Assembly: GCF_015554145.1 (NCBI RefSeq)
Contig: NZ_JADNHZ010000019.1
Span: forward strand, 1-56,776
Reading direction: 5' to 3'
Length of the DNA: 56,776 nucleotides
Source of the DNA: Collinsella aerofaciens
GTDB taxonomy: Bacteria; Actinomycetota; Coriobacteriia; Coriobacteriales; Coriobacteriaceae
The position numbers and the translations under genes are program-made. Position 1 is the first letter of the stretch; every line of letters begins with the position of its first letter. A model generated the notes under the pieces. That model made no database searches, was not told where the DNA came from, and saw only the letters and a program-made list of their open reading frames with translations. Positions 47,269 through 56,434 of this stretch are shown here, one piece after another.

Positions 47269-48285
47269 CTAGACGCGCGGGATGTAGAGGTTGCCGAGGG
47301 TCGCGGCCATGATGGCCTTGATGGTGTGCATGCGGTTCTCGGCCTCCTCGAAGCAGCGGGAGTGCTCGCTGTAGATTACGTCGTCGGTGCACTCCATCGC
47401 CTCGATGCCGTGCTCCTCCTTGATCTTGGCGGCATACTCGGTCTCGGCGTTGTGGAAGGCCGGGAGGCAGTGCAGGAAGATCCAGTCGGGGTTCTCGATG
47501 TGGGAGACGAGCTCGGCGTTGACCTGGAACGGGGTCATCAGGCGGACGCGCTCGGCGAACTGGGACTCCTCGCCCATGGCCGCCCAGACGTTGGTGTAGA
47601 CGGCGTCGGCGCCGCGGACGGCGTCCACGGGGTCGTTGGTGACGCGGATGGTGGCGCCGGACTCGGCGGCGAACTTCTGCGCGAGGGCGACGATCTCGGG
47701 GTCGGGCTCGAGCTCCTTGGGCGTGGCGTTGACGTAGTTCACGCCCAGGATAGCGGAGGTGATCATGAGGGAGTTCTGGACGTTGTTGCGACCCTGGCCG
47801 CAGTAGGCGAGCGTGAGGCCCTCGAGCTTGCCGAAGTGCTCCTTGATGGTCATGAAGTCCGCCAGCATCTGGGTGGGGTGCTCGCGGTCGGTGAGGCCGT
47901 TCCACACGGGGACGCCGGAATACTCGGCGAGCTGCTCGACGTGGTCTTGCTTGAAGCCGCGGAACTCGATGGCGTCGAACATGGAGCCGAGCACCTTGGC
48001 GGTGTCGAGGACCGTCTCCTTCTTGCCCAGCTGGATGTCGCCCTTGCCCAGGTACTCGGGATGGGCGCCTAGGTCGATGCAGGCGGTGGTGAAGGCGGCG
48101 CGGGTGCGGGTGGAGGTCTTCTCGAAGAGGAGTGCGACGTTCTTGCCCTCGAGGTAGCGGTGCGGGACGTTGCGCCTCTTGAGGTCCTTGAGGTGCTCGG
48201 CGAAGCCGATGAGCCACATCAGCTCGTCCTTGGTGTAGTCCCTCGTGGAGAGCAGGTGGCGACCCTGGAAAACCGAATCAGTCAT
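47269..48285 (-). CDS. argF: Ornithine carbamoyltransferase
   Basis: A 338-residue full-length enzyme starting [23 protein letters not shown] before 48285 decides against the longer frame from 48429. Carbamoyl-phosphate motif [11 protein letters not shown], then [12 protein letters not shown], and the ornithine-binding FLHCLPAFH near residue 270 are all intact. In this catabolic setting it would phosphorolyse citrulline to ornithine and carbamoyl phosphate (ArcB role), the latter feeding carbamate kinase. It is the first gene of the operon, downstream of a PucR-type regulator. Confidence 0.95.
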   Translation of the reverse strand: MTDSVFQGRHLLSTRDYTKDELMWLIGFAEHLKDLKRRNVPHRYLEGKNVALLFEKTSTRTRAAFTTACIDLGAHPEYLGKGDIQLGKKETVLDTAKVLGSMFDAIEFRGFKQDHVEQLAEYSGVPVWNGLTDREHPTQMLADFMTIKEHFGKLEGLTLAYCGQGRNNVQNSLMITSAILGVNYVNATPKELEPDPEIVALAQKFAAESGATIRVTNDPVDAVRGADAVYTNVWAAMGEESQFAERVRLMTPFQVNAELVSHIENPDWIFLHCLPAFHNAETEYAAKIKEEHGIEAMECTDDVIYSEHSRCFEEAENRMHTIKAIMAATLGNLYIPRV

Positions 48286-48612
48286 AGTTTGTCCCCTTTC
48301 GTCGGGTTTTGTCCTATCCCCGACGGACGCCCGTGCGGGCCCCTCCAGACAGGTTAGGTGTTTCGTTCGCCCCATTTGGGGCATCGATACCTGTTGTCGG
48401 GTGCCGGTGCAGCGGCACGCCGAAACCATGACTCAAAGTCTAGAAGCACCCAGATGCCGTGTATTTGGTGCCAACTCAAAGCCTTCTAGGGGTCTATTTG
48501 TTATTTTTTACAAATGTATGGACATTCATGAACGATTGGCGGCCTGTAAGCCCAATCATCCGAGCGTAGTTGGGGCTGTTTTGTGAAAAATGACGATTCT
48601 GGTTAGCTCGCG
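48286..48612. promoter_or_regulatory. Control region of the arginine-pathway operon
   Basis: No gene is seen. Two direct repeats ACTCAAAG-(T/C)C-T...CTAG begin at 48431 and 48474, 43 nt apart (four helical turns). Nearer the start lie GCCCCATTTGGGGC (about 48372-48385) and a GTGCCG/CGGCAC hairpin (about 48401-48418). These are candidate sites for the PucR-type regulator. Confidence 0.4.
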
Positions 48613-49758
48613 CTATCTGCTAAGGAAGGCGAGCGAAAGGAATACGAGTAGCTCACGGTCGTGTGAGTCATCCATGTCAAGGAGCGCTCGAATGCGCCGC
48701 AACCGATATCGGACGGTGTTGGGGTGTTGGTGTAGGTGTTCGGCGGTGTCGACGATGTCGCCGCTGCAGCGCACAAAGGCGCGTGCCGTTTGGACCAGTT
48801 CGGTAGAGTTGTGTGCGTCGTAGTTTTCGATACGGCGGCGGAAACCTTGCGCGGTGCGCTCGAACATTGGGTTGGTCTGCGCTGCATACGAGAAAGCGTC
48901 CATGGACAGATCCGACCACTCAAGCCTGCGCGCTCCGCTCAGATGGGATTCATTGAGAAGAATCGTTGCCTGGCGAATGGAGATATCTGCCTCGCCGAGG
49001 GGTACCAGGTCGCCTACGCCGCAGTAATTTACGCCAACGCCTCGAATGGCATTCTCTAGGTCGCAGAAGACGCCCTCGTGCTGTTCATCGGTGGCATACG
49101 AGACAAAAACGAGCAATGCATCGTGATAGCGAAACGCACAGGCATTTTGGACATCCTCGTGTCGCTGGCGAAACGAGTCCAGATAATCGTTGAGTGTATC
49201 TTGAATTGCGTACAGTGAGCATCGGTCATCCTTTTCAGCCGAGATGGCGATGCAACGCATCGTCGAGCCGGTGAGACCTGCCAGTTTGTTGATTTCTTGT
49301 CGTACTTGAGACTTCGATCTTCCCACCAAGAACTGATCAACGGCATCGCTTTTGTCGGATGCGTCAAGATCGCGTTGAAGAAGATTAAGCGATTCGAAAG
49401 CGACGCGTTCATGGTAGGCACCGGAATAGAGATACACCGGGACGCCCATACGCACGCTTGCTTGGGCGACTGCATCGGTGAAGCAAGGCGAGTACACACG
49501 TTTCACGGCAATGGCTGCGACACGTCGTTCAATCATGGCAATAAGCGACGTGTCGGAGAGGTCGGGATCTTCGTAGCAAAAACCAAGATTGGTGAGAATG
49601 AATTCACCGGGCATGTATGCGCTGTAGTCGTTGATTGAGGGAGGGCAGTCTAGGATGCCAACGTTGTAGACGCGGTGCTCCCCGGCGTCTTTGATAGGAG
49701 CGACTAGGTCGATTTGCTCAAATGCCGGTAGGGCCAAAATATCGGCGACTGTAATCAT
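48613..49758 (-). CDS. PucR/CdaR-type transcription regulator
   Basis: A 381-residue regulator starting MITVADILALPAFEQIDLV, the opening of the PucR N-terminal sensor domain (about 1-125). A middle region (about 145-290) resembles the GGDEF-like domain of this family. The C-terminal helix-turn-helix (about 325-381) reads AEHLHQHPNTVRYRLRRIRA. Such regulators sense purine- or nitrogen-derived ligands and activate nearby catabolic genes. It lies immediately upstream of the arginine operon on the same strand. GGAGA fixes the ATG at 49758. Confidence 0.88.
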   Translation of the reverse strand: MITVADILALPAFEQIDLVAPIKDAGEHRVYNVGILDCPPSINDYSAYMPGEFILTNLGFCYEDPDLSDTSLIAMIERRVAAIAVKRVYSPCFTDAVAQASVRMGVPVYLYSGAYHERVAFESLNLLQRDLDASDKSDAVDQFLVGRSKSQVRQEINKLAGLTGSTMRCIAISAEKDDRCSLYAIQDTLNDYLDSFRQRHEDVQNACAFRYHDALLVFVSYATDEQHEGVFCDLENAIRGVGVNYCGVGDLVPLGEADISIRQATILLNESHLSGARRLEWSDLSMDAFSYAAQTNPMFERTAQGFRRRIENYDAHNSTELVQTARAFVRCSGDIVDTAEHLHQHPNTVRYRLRRIRALLDMDDSHDRELLVFLSLAFLSR

Positions 49759-50032
49759 GAGTGTCTCCGTGCGACGCGAGGCTGTTTGATGGATGCGAGG
49801 CAAGCGCTGCCTGTCCATATAATGGTATGACAAGAATTGGGTGCGGGGTGCATATGTTGATATTAAACGATAACCCCCTGTTTCCATGCCGGGGCCGCAG
49901 TGGAGAAGGCGTGAGCAGCGGAAAAGACTGGCTGCGGCGCGCATCGTTCAGCATATCGTTTATCATTACAGGTTTGGTATGGGCACGCGGTGGGCATAAT
50001 GGGTGGCATCGAATGAAATCGAAAGGATCATT

Positions 50033-50977
50033 ATGCCCGCGCTTATCACCCATCATCTGTTTGGCGAGGAAAGCATCGACCGTCTTCCGCAGGGCGTCAT
50101 CGCGTCCGATGAAGAGCGCATTGCCTTTATCTTGGGCAACCAAGGCCCCGACCCGTTTTTCTTTCACATTCTGACGCCGCGCGTTTCCGACTGCACGCTG
50201 CTGGCGCAGGTCATGCATCGCTCGCGCATGTCTCGCCAGTTCGCGTGCCTGCGCGACGGCGTGTCGCATCTGCTGCCGCGCGACGCCAACTTGGGCCGTG
50301 CCTTTGCGTTGGGCCTGCTGTCTCATTACGTGCTCGACCGCAACGCCCACCCCTTTGTCTATGAGCAACAGTTTGGCATCGTGGAGTCCGATTCAGAGCT
50401 TGAGGATTCGAGCAGTCAGGTCCATGCCGTGATCGAGAGCGACCTGGATGTACTGATGCTGCAGCTTAAACGCGATGGCGCTACGGTCGACGATTACTCG
50501 CCGGCGGGCGAGATCGTTACCACCGACCGTATCAATCGCGTTGCCGGCGTGCTGATGAGCTATGTTGCCGGACGCGTGTACGGCATTGACATTCCGGCGG
50601 GGGAGTACGGTGCCGCCGTTGCCAATATGCAGCGACTTTACCGCGCGATTGAGCCGGCCGGCTCCGTAAAGACGCGCGCGATCTCGTTGGTTGAGGGCTT
50701 GGTGCACGATTATTCGCTGCTCGACGGCCTTGCGCACCGTGTGACGACCGAGCTGCCCGAGCGTACCGGCAACCTGGGCCACTTGGCATGGAAGAACCCC
50801 TTTACCGACGAGGTCTCGAACGAGAGTTTCCCCGAGGTCTTTGACCGCGCGCTGGTCGATTACGAGTGCACGGTCGCCCGCTTTATCGAGACCGGCGATA
50901 TGGAAGCCGTGACCAACCATGTCAATTACAGCGGTCGCGTGCTCGACGTCGACGAAGAGTTCGACCGCGAAGAGTAG
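50033..50977 (+). CDS. Zinc-dependent phospholipase C-like protein
   Basis: A 314-residue protein starting MPALITHHLFGEESIDRLP, with AAAGGA upstream. The helical N-terminal half has the zinc-ligand pattern of the PLC/S1-P1 fold: THHLFG, GNQGPDPFFFHIL, HRSRM, and LSHYVLDRNAHPFVY with H-x-x-x-D spacing. No signal peptide is seen, so it may be cytoplasmic, unlike clostridial toxin PLCs. The substrate is unknown; family members of this size in Gram-positive gut bacteria are uncharacterised. It is divergent from the PucR-type regulator; that 274-nt gap holds the two promoters. Confidence 0.75.
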   Translation: MPALITHHLFGEESIDRLPQGVIASDEERIAFILGNQGPDPFFFHILTPRVSDCTLLAQVMHRSRMSRQFACLRDGVSHLLPRDANLGRAFALGLLSHYVLDRNAHPFVYEQQFGIVESDSELEDSSSQVHAVIESDLDVLMLQLKRDGATVDDYSPAGEIVTTDRINRVAGVLMSYVAGRVYGIDIPAGEYGAAVANMQRLYRAIEPAGSVKTRAISLVEGLVHDYSLLDGLAHRVTTELPERTGNLGHLAWKNPFTDEVSNESFPEVFDRALVDYECTVARFIETGDMEAVTNHVNYSGRVLDVDEEFDREE

Positions 50978-51078
50978 GGCTCGTGCGTGCCCCTTTGCCG
51001 AATCCTTACCGGCGCCTCTGGACAATTGGGGTACGATGAACTAACTGCATATCGGGCGAATACGAAGGGGCCCTGTCC

Positions 51079-52338
51079 ATGAAATACACCAAGCTCGAGC
51101 GTAACTGGGTTATGTACGATGTGGGCAACTCGGCCCTCGTGCTGCTCAATACCTCGGTGGTGCCCATCTACTTTAACGCCATCAATACCGGTGCTTCCTC
51201 GGCAGACCTGGTGGTCGCTTGGGGCAACGCTCAGACGATTGCCTCGCTAGTCATTGCCATGCTCATGCCCATTCTGGGCGCGCTTGCCGATTACGCCGGC
51301 AACAAGATCAAGTTCTTCTTGGGCTTCTTCCTCACGGGCCTGGTCCTTTGCCTGGCGCAGGCTATCCCAATGTCCGCCATGGCATTTTTGACCGTGTACG
51401 TGCTGTGCACCATCGGCCTTAACTCTTCTATGACGTTCTACGACGCTATGCTGCCCGACATTACCACCGACGAGCGCATGGACGCCGTGTCCAGCTCGGG
51501 TTATGCCTGGGGCTACATCGGTTCCACCGTGCCGTTCATCATCTGCTTGGCGCTTATCATGGGTGGCCCCGCTCTTGGCGTCCCCACCATGCTGGCAACG
51601 CGTCTGTCGTTTATCATCACTGGTGCCTGGTGGCTCATCTTTACCCTGCCGCTCATTCGCACCTATAAGCAAAAGTACGGTCGCGAGCGTGGTCCCGAGG
51701 ACACCATCGGCCACATCGTGGGCGGTGTGTTCTCCGAGGTCGGACACACCATGCGCGAGATTGCCCACAACAAGACCGTACTGGTCTACATGATCGCGTT
51801 CTTCTTCTACATCGACGGTGTGCACACGGTTATTTCCATGGCAACCAGCTACGGATCGGCCTTGGGCATCGATTCGACGCAGCTGGTGCTTGCGCTGCTC
51901 GTTACGCAGTTCGTGGCCTTTCCATCCGCCATCATCTACGGCAAGCTCGCCGGACGCGTGGGCACGCTCAACATGATCTTGGTGGCGGTCGCCGCCTACA
52001 TGGGCATTGTGCTGTTCGCCGCGTTCTTCCTAAAGACCGCCTTTGAATTCTGGGTGCTTGCCATTATGGTCGGCCTGTTCCAGGGTGGCGTGCAGGCGCT
52101 CAGCCGTAGCTACTTTGGACGCATTATCCCCAAGGAAAAGTCCAACGAGTACTACGGCTTCTTTGACATCTTTGGTCGTTATGCAAGCGTTATGGGCACC
52201 TTCCTGGTGTCGGTCGTCACCTCGCTGACCGGCAACCCGTCGCTGGGCGTCCTTTCCATTGGCGTGCTGCTGATTGTTGGCTTTATGCTGCTGGTCCGCC
52301 TGTCCCGCATGACTCGGGCGGCAGAGCATGCCGCATAG
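51079..52338 (+). CDS. MFS transporter, UMF1/Atg22-like
   Basis: A 419-residue protein with 12 predicted TM helices starting MKYTKLERNWVMYDVGNSAL. The opening W-x-x-YDVGNSA motif and GYAWGYIGSTVPF are marks of the UMF1 (Atg22-like) branch of the major facilitator superfamily. A late QALSRSYFGRIIPKEKSNEYYGF loop, also typical, precedes the last helices. These proteins are thought to export amino acids or other small metabolites; no substrate can be read. AAGGGG precedes the ATG. It is followed by a terminator-like hairpin. Confidence 0.88.
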   Translation: MKYTKLERNWVMYDVGNSALVLLNTSVVPIYFNAINTGASSADLVVAWGNAQTIASLVIAMLMPILGALADYAGNKIKFFLGFFLTGLVLCLAQAIPMSAMAFLTVYVLCTIGLNSSMTFYDAMLPDITTDERMDAVSSSGYAWGYIGSTVPFIICLALIMGGPALGVPTMLATRLSFIITGAWWLIFTLPLIRTYKQKYGRERGPEDTIGHIVGGVFSEVGHTMREIAHNKTVLVYMIAFFFYIDGVHTVISMATSYGSALGIDSTQLVLALLVTQFVAFPSAIIYGKLAGRVGTLNMILVAVAAYMGIVLFAAFFLKTAFEFWVLAIMVGLFQGGVQALSRSYFGRIIPKEKSNEYYGFFDIFGRYASVMGTFLVSVVTSLTGNPSLGVLSIGVLLIVGFMLLVRLSRMTRAAEHAA

Positions 52339-52452
52339 GAGCGAGCGGCTATTGTGCCTGTCCACGGTACTCTTTTGGGGTTATCCGCAATAAACATTGC
52401 GACTTGCGAGCAATGATTTGCCCAAGTGGGTATGATGGAATCAGCTAGGTCG

Positions 52453-52488
52453 CGGGGCGTCGCCTGTGTTTGGCGGCGTCCCGTTTTT
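52453..52488 (+). terminator. Terminator-like hairpin just before the glycosyltransferase gene
   Basis: Twelve-bp arms (52453-52464 and 52472-52483, with G-T pairs) are followed directly by TTTTT. The GGGAGGG ribosome-binding site lies 8 nt on, and a TATGAT -10 lies about 20 nt before the stem. It ends the MFS transcript or attenuates the next operon. Confidence 0.65.
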
Positions 52489-52509
52489 GTGTTGCAGGGA
52501 GGGTAAGGC

Positions 52510-53697
52510 ATGAACGCTACGGTCGTGATTCCAACGTATTGGGCGGGCGATGACGCTTGCGCAAACGCCCCTGGCACCTATGACCACTCGACGCGACTCA
52601 ACGCCGACAATCCCGAACTCGACCGCTGTCTGGCCTCGCTTGAGCAGGTACGTGACATCCCGCGCATCATCCTTTTGGTGGTCTGTCCCGTTTCTGCCAC
52701 AGCCGATGTGTCGCTGCGCGTGCGCGAGATTGTCGACGCGCATCCCACGCTCAAGGTCACCGTTGTCACCAATACCCAGGCCTCGCGCATCGCAGATCGG
52801 GTTGCTCAGATCGCGCCCAAGGGTTCGGGCGAGTGCGTGAGCCTGCGAGGTTACGGTGCCATCCGCAACATGGGGCTGGCCTGTGCCGCTGTGCTGGGGC
52901 ATGACGCGGTTATCTTTTTGGATGACGATGAGACTGTCATCGACGCCGATTTTATGAAGCGCGCGACCTACGCGCTGGGTCAGCAGACGCGTCAGGGCCT
53001 GCCGATCTTGGTCAAGAGCGGCTATTTCTACGATCGCGACGGCTCGCCGTTGGCTCCCACGGACAAGGCGGGCATCTGCCATCGTTGGTGGACCAAGCGC
53101 ATCGAGTTCAACCGTTGGATGAAAAAGGCGCTCTCGGGCACCCGCATCTCGCGCTCCAACTACGTGTGCGGCGGCCTGATGGCCCTGCACGCCCGCGCCT
53201 TTACGCGTGTGGCCTTTGACCCGTTTATCACCCGCGGCGAGGACTTGGATTACCTCTTTAACATGCGCATGTTTGGCTACGACGTGTGGTTCGATAACGA
53301 GTGGACCGTGCGCCATCTGCCTCCGGAGTCCGAAAAGCGCTCACCGCGCTTTATGCAGGATGTATACCGTTGGTACTACGAACGGGCCAAGTTGACATTC
53401 GCCGCGCATCAAAAGGAGCTCATTTCCGTTACGGCGGCATCGCTCATGCCCTACCCGGGCCCGTGGATTTCGCGCGAGCTCGACGACCGCGTGCGCAAGA
53501 CCGCTATGATCCGCAGCGTGTTTACTCGCGAGCATGAGGGCTACCTGCGCATCTGGCGCCATGGTATCGACGAGGCAAAGGCCTATGCACGCCAAAACGC
53601 TGCAAGCTACCTGCGTTTCCAGAGCTTTTGGCCCAAGATCATGGACGGGCTTTGGCGTGACGCACAACTGATCAGTATCCTGGAGGGGGCCGAATGA
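52510..53697 (+). CDS. Family 2 glycosyltransferase
   Basis: A 395-residue cytoplasmic GT-A enzyme. TVVIPTYW opens the Rossmann-like domain, FLDDDETVIDADFM near residues 137-150 holds the metal-binding DxD, and GGLMALHARAF with TRGEDLDYLF provides the acceptor-site ED motif. No TM helix is seen. It transfers a sugar from a nucleotide donor to an unknown acceptor, probably a surface polymer. Its stop overlaps the start of the sensor kinase by ATGA, which is an unusual coupling. Confidence 0.85.
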   Translation: MNATVVIPTYWAGDDACANAPGTYDHSTRLNADNPELDRCLASLEQVRDIPRIILLVVCPVSATADVSLRVREIVDAHPTLKVTVVTNTQASRIADRVAQIAPKGSGECVSLRGYGAIRNMGLACAAVLGHDAVIFLDDDETVIDADFMKRATYALGQQTRQGLPILVKSGYFYDRDGSPLAPTDKAGICHRWWTKRIEFNRWMKKALSGTRISRSNYVCGGLMALHARAFTRVAFDPFITRGEDLDYLFNMRMFGYDVWFDNEWTVRHLPPESEKRSPRFMQDVYRWYYERAKLTFAAHQKELISVTAASLMPYPGPWISRELDDRVRKTAMIRSVFTREHEGYLRIWRHGIDEAKAYARQNAASYLRFQSFWPKIMDGLWRDAQLISILEGAE

Positions 53698-55037
53698 TCG
53701 ACCGCCGCGCCCAGCGCGATAGTTCATTATCAATCTTTCGCATCATTGCCGTTGCCTGCGCCATTTGCGTGCTGGTGTACTTTATTTTTGCCCTGGTGAC
53801 CGGTATCGAGCCGATCGCCACGGTGATTGCCTGCGCGCTGCTGTGCATCTTTCTGTGCATCTTTATCTTTTTGACGCTCAATCCCGATTCGGTGCGCTCC
53901 CAGTACACCGAGGAGACGCTCTCGGTGGCCTCGGCCATGCTCGAGGACATTAAGGGCGGTCTGACGCAGGAGTCGGCGCGTTTGGTGTGCCAACGCATTT
54001 TGCCCGAGACGCGCGCCATGACGGTGGCCATCACCGACGAGGACAACGTGCTTGCCTGCGCGGGCGAGTTTGAGGAAAAACTACTGCCAGATTCTCCCAT
54101 CCACACGCTTGCCACACGCTACGTTATCGAACATGGCATCGTGCAATCGTTCAACCGTATGGTGGATGTCGTGGGCTCGGACGGCTCGCACAACCAAGTC
54201 CCCGCCGGCATTATCGCCCCCATCAAGGTGGGCGATCGTACCGTCGGCACGCTCAAGTTCTACTACAAGACTCCGCGTGCCGTCGACCGTACCCAGTATG
54301 CGCTCGCCTCGGGTTTTGCCGAGATCCTGTCCACGCAGCTCGCCATCCACGAGCTCGAGGTGCAAAAGGAGCTCACGGCCCGTGCCGAGGTTCGTGCCCT
54401 ACAAGCGCAGATCAATCCGCACTTTCTGTTCAACACGCTCAACACTATCGCGTCGTTTACGCGCACCGATCCGCTGCGCGCCCGCGAGCTGCTGCGCGAG
54501 TTCTCGTCGTTCTATCGCGCCACGCTCGACAACTCGGGGTCGCTTATCCCGGTCTCGCGCGAGGTTGCCCAGACCAAGCGCTACCTGACGTTTGAGAAGG
54601 CGCGCTTTGGCGAGGACCGCGTACTGGCGACCTTCGATGTCTCCGAGGATGTCGAGGACACGTTGGTCCCGGCCTTTGTAATACAGCCCATCGTCGAGAA
54701 CGCCGTGCGGCATGGCATGGGCGATGACGGTGCCCTGCGGATCGATGTGACCGTCCATCAAGACGGCGACGACGCAATCCTGATTGCCGTAGCCGACAAC
54801 GGTGTGGGCATGGACGAGGGCACCGCCGCCAGGCTGTTTGATGAGCGCTCCGCCCGCCCCGATGCCAGTTCCCCGCAAGGCGGCGGCGCCGGTGTGGCCA
54901 TGCACAATATTTCTGAGCGCATCCATCGCTTTTATGGACCGCACTCCTATACGCGCGTCGAATCGGCGCCGGGCAAGGGCACCAAAGTGCTCCTGCACCT
55001 TGATTTGTCAGAGAGCATCTTTGACATTCAAGAGTAA
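53694..55037 (+). CDS. LytS-type sensor histidine kinase
   Basis: A 447-residue kinase. Two TM helices (about 14-36 and 40-62) are separated by only a few residues, so there is no extracellular sensor. A cytoplasmic GAF-like domain (about 75-220) follows, then the His_kinase motif QINPHFLFNTLN with His243, and an HATPase domain with IVENAVRHG and DNGVGMDEG. Signals are probably intracellular or within the membrane. It is coupled to the glycosyltransferase gene upstream and followed by the cognate LytTR regulator 72 nt later. Confidence 0.92.
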   Translation: MIDRRAQRDSSLSIFRIIAVACAICVLVYFIFALVTGIEPIATVIACALLCIFLCIFIFLTLNPDSVRSQYTEETLSVASAMLEDIKGGLTQESARLVCQRILPETRAMTVAITDEDNVLACAGEFEEKLLPDSPIHTLATRYVIEHGIVQSFNRMVDVVGSDGSHNQVPAGIIAPIKVGDRTVGTLKFYYKTPRAVDRTQYALASGFAEILSTQLAIHELEVQKELTARAEVRALQAQINPHFLFNTLNTIASFTRTDPLRARELLREFSSFYRATLDNSGSLIPVSREVAQTKRYLTFEKARFGEDRVLATFDVSEDVEDTLVPAFVIQPIVENAVRHGMGDDGALRIDVTVHQDGDDAILIAVADNGVGMDEGTAARLFDERSARPDASSPQGGGAGVAMHNISERIHRFYGPHSYTRVESAPGKGTKVLLHLDLSESIFDIQE

Positions 55038-55109
55038 AATAAAAGGCTATGGGCTCAACGTCATGCGACGGATGCCCGGCGTAGTTAGTTGACGAAAGGT
55101 TTTATCCCT

Positions 55110-55826
55110 ATGCTGCGTGCGATGATTGTGGATGATGAGGCGCCGGCTCGCTCGGAGCTTCGCTTCCTGCTCGAGCAAACGGGCAAGATCGGCAAGATCA
55201 CTGAGGCGTCGAGCGTCCGCTCCGCCATTGAGATGTTGATGGAAAGCCGCGTCGATGTCGTATTTCTCGATATCTCGATGCCCGGCGCTTCTGGTCTGCA
55301 GCTTGCCGAGGCACTGCATAAGCTTAAGAATCCGCCGGCGATTGTGTTTGTGACCGCGTATAGCGATCATGCCGTCGAGGCGTTCGACGTAGATGCTGTC
55401 GATTACCTAATGAAGCCGGTTGAGGAGGCACGCCTGGATCGCGCGATCGAGAAGGTCATGCAGCGCGCCAAGCCCGTCACGGACAGCAAGGCCACCATCG
55501 AGCGCATTCCGGTGGAAAAGGGCGGCCGCAAGGTGCTCATTCCCGTGGATGACATCCGCTTTATCATGGCAAAGGACGATTACTCCTGCATCTATACCGT
55601 CGATGATCGCTTTTTGTCGACGACCTCGCTGGCGCAGTTTGAGGCCAAGCTCTGCGACTTTGGCTTCTTCCGTGTTCACCGCCGCTATATCGTCAACCTA
55701 GCGTGCGTCACGGACGTTGAGACGGTGCCCTCGGGCGCCATCCAGCTGGGCATTACGGGCGTCGACGAACGCGTGCCGGTTTCTCGCCGCCGCGTCGTGC
55801 CGCTCAAGAAGGCTCTGAGTCTCTAG
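55110..55826 (+). CDS. LytTR-family response regulator
   Basis: A 238-residue regulator. The receiver domain (1-120) has Asp8-Asp9, the phosphorylated Asp54 in VFLDISMPG, Thr in FVTAYS and Lys in YLMKPV. The C-terminal LytTR domain (about 140-238) reads IRFIMAKDDYSCIYT and FFRVHRRYIVNL, the ten-strand DNA-binding fold. It answers the histidine kinase upstream and would control surface or wall-related genes. The ATG at 55110 is preferred over the in-frame TTG at 55089. Confidence 0.93.
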   Translation: MLRAMIVDDEAPARSELRFLLEQTGKIGKITEASSVRSAIEMLMESRVDVVFLDISMPGASGLQLAEALHKLKNPPAIVFVTAYSDHAVEAFDVDAVDYLMKPVEEARLDRAIEKVMQRAKPVTDSKATIERIPVEKGGRKVLIPVDDIRFIMAKDDYSCIYTVDDRFLSTTSLAQFEAKLCDFGFFRVHRRYIVNLACVTDVETVPSGAIQLGITGVDERVPVSRRRVVPLKKALSL

Positions 55827-55833
55827 CACACTG

Positions 55834-55884
55834 GCCCCGCAGCCCTGTAGACCCATCGTCTGCGGGGCCGTGGGGCCTTTTTTG
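55834..55884 (+). terminator. Terminator of the glycosyltransferase/two-component operon
   Basis: GGCCCCGCAG pairs with CTGCGGGGCC (55861-55870); a second GGGGCC is followed at once by TTTTTT. The two alternative pairings could give a fork, but either ends in the T-run. Confidence 0.8.
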
Positions 55885-55922
55885 TATGTATCTGCCGAAT
55901 CGTTTTTTGCGGAAGGGATCCC

Positions 55923-56390
55923 ATGAACAGCGCAAGCGCCAAGCGCATCGACATCATCTCGGACACCCACGGCTATTTATCGCCTGCGCTCTTGGATGAG
56001 CTTGAGGGCGCAGACCTGATCATCCACGCCGGCGACCTTACGTCAGAGATGGACTACGAGCACCTATGCACCATCGCCCCCGTGCGGGCCGTATTGGGCA
56101 ACAACGATTACTACCGCGACTACGGCCCCGATGTAGACCGTCTTGCGCTCTTTACCTACGAAGGCCTCAAATTCGCCGTAGCCCACTACCGCGAAGACCT
56201 TCCGGTGGGATCCGTAGACGTAGCCATCAACGGTCACACCCACGTAACCAAAGAAGCCCAAGTGGGCCGTTGCTTGGTCCTCAACCCGGGCAGCGCCAGC
56301 TACCCCAGAGGTACCCGAGGTCCCACTATGGCCAGAATGCTCGTCAACGACGGCCAAATCATAAGTACCAAGTTTATTGACCTAGAGTAA
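55923..56390 (+). CDS. YfcE/MJ0936-type metallophosphoesterase
   Basis: A 155-residue single-domain enzyme of full family length. Metal-binding motifs run in order: DIISDTHG, IIHAGDL, VLGNND, VAHY and NGHTHV, closing with LNPGSASYPRG. It hydrolyses phosphodiesters with two metal ions in the cytoplasm; natural substrates of this group are unsettled. GGAAGGGA precedes the ATG. It is a single-gene unit between two terminators. Confidence 0.93.
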   Translation: MNSASAKRIDIISDTHGYLSPALLDELEGADLIIHAGDLTSEMDYEHLCTIAPVRAVLGNNDYYRDYGPDVDRLALFTYEGLKFAVAHYREDLPVGSVDVAINGHTHVTKEAQVGRCLVLNPGSASYPRGTRGPTMARMLVNDGQIISTKFIDLE

Positions 56391-56400
56391 CCGCAACAAA

Positions 56401-56434
56401 AACGGGGGATGCAGATCGCATCTCCCGTTTTTTA
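56401..56434 (+). terminator. Terminator after the YfcE-type gene
   Basis: Twelve-bp arms AACGGGGGATGC and GCATCTCCCGTT (one G-T pair) are followed by TTTTTT. Confidence 0.85.
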
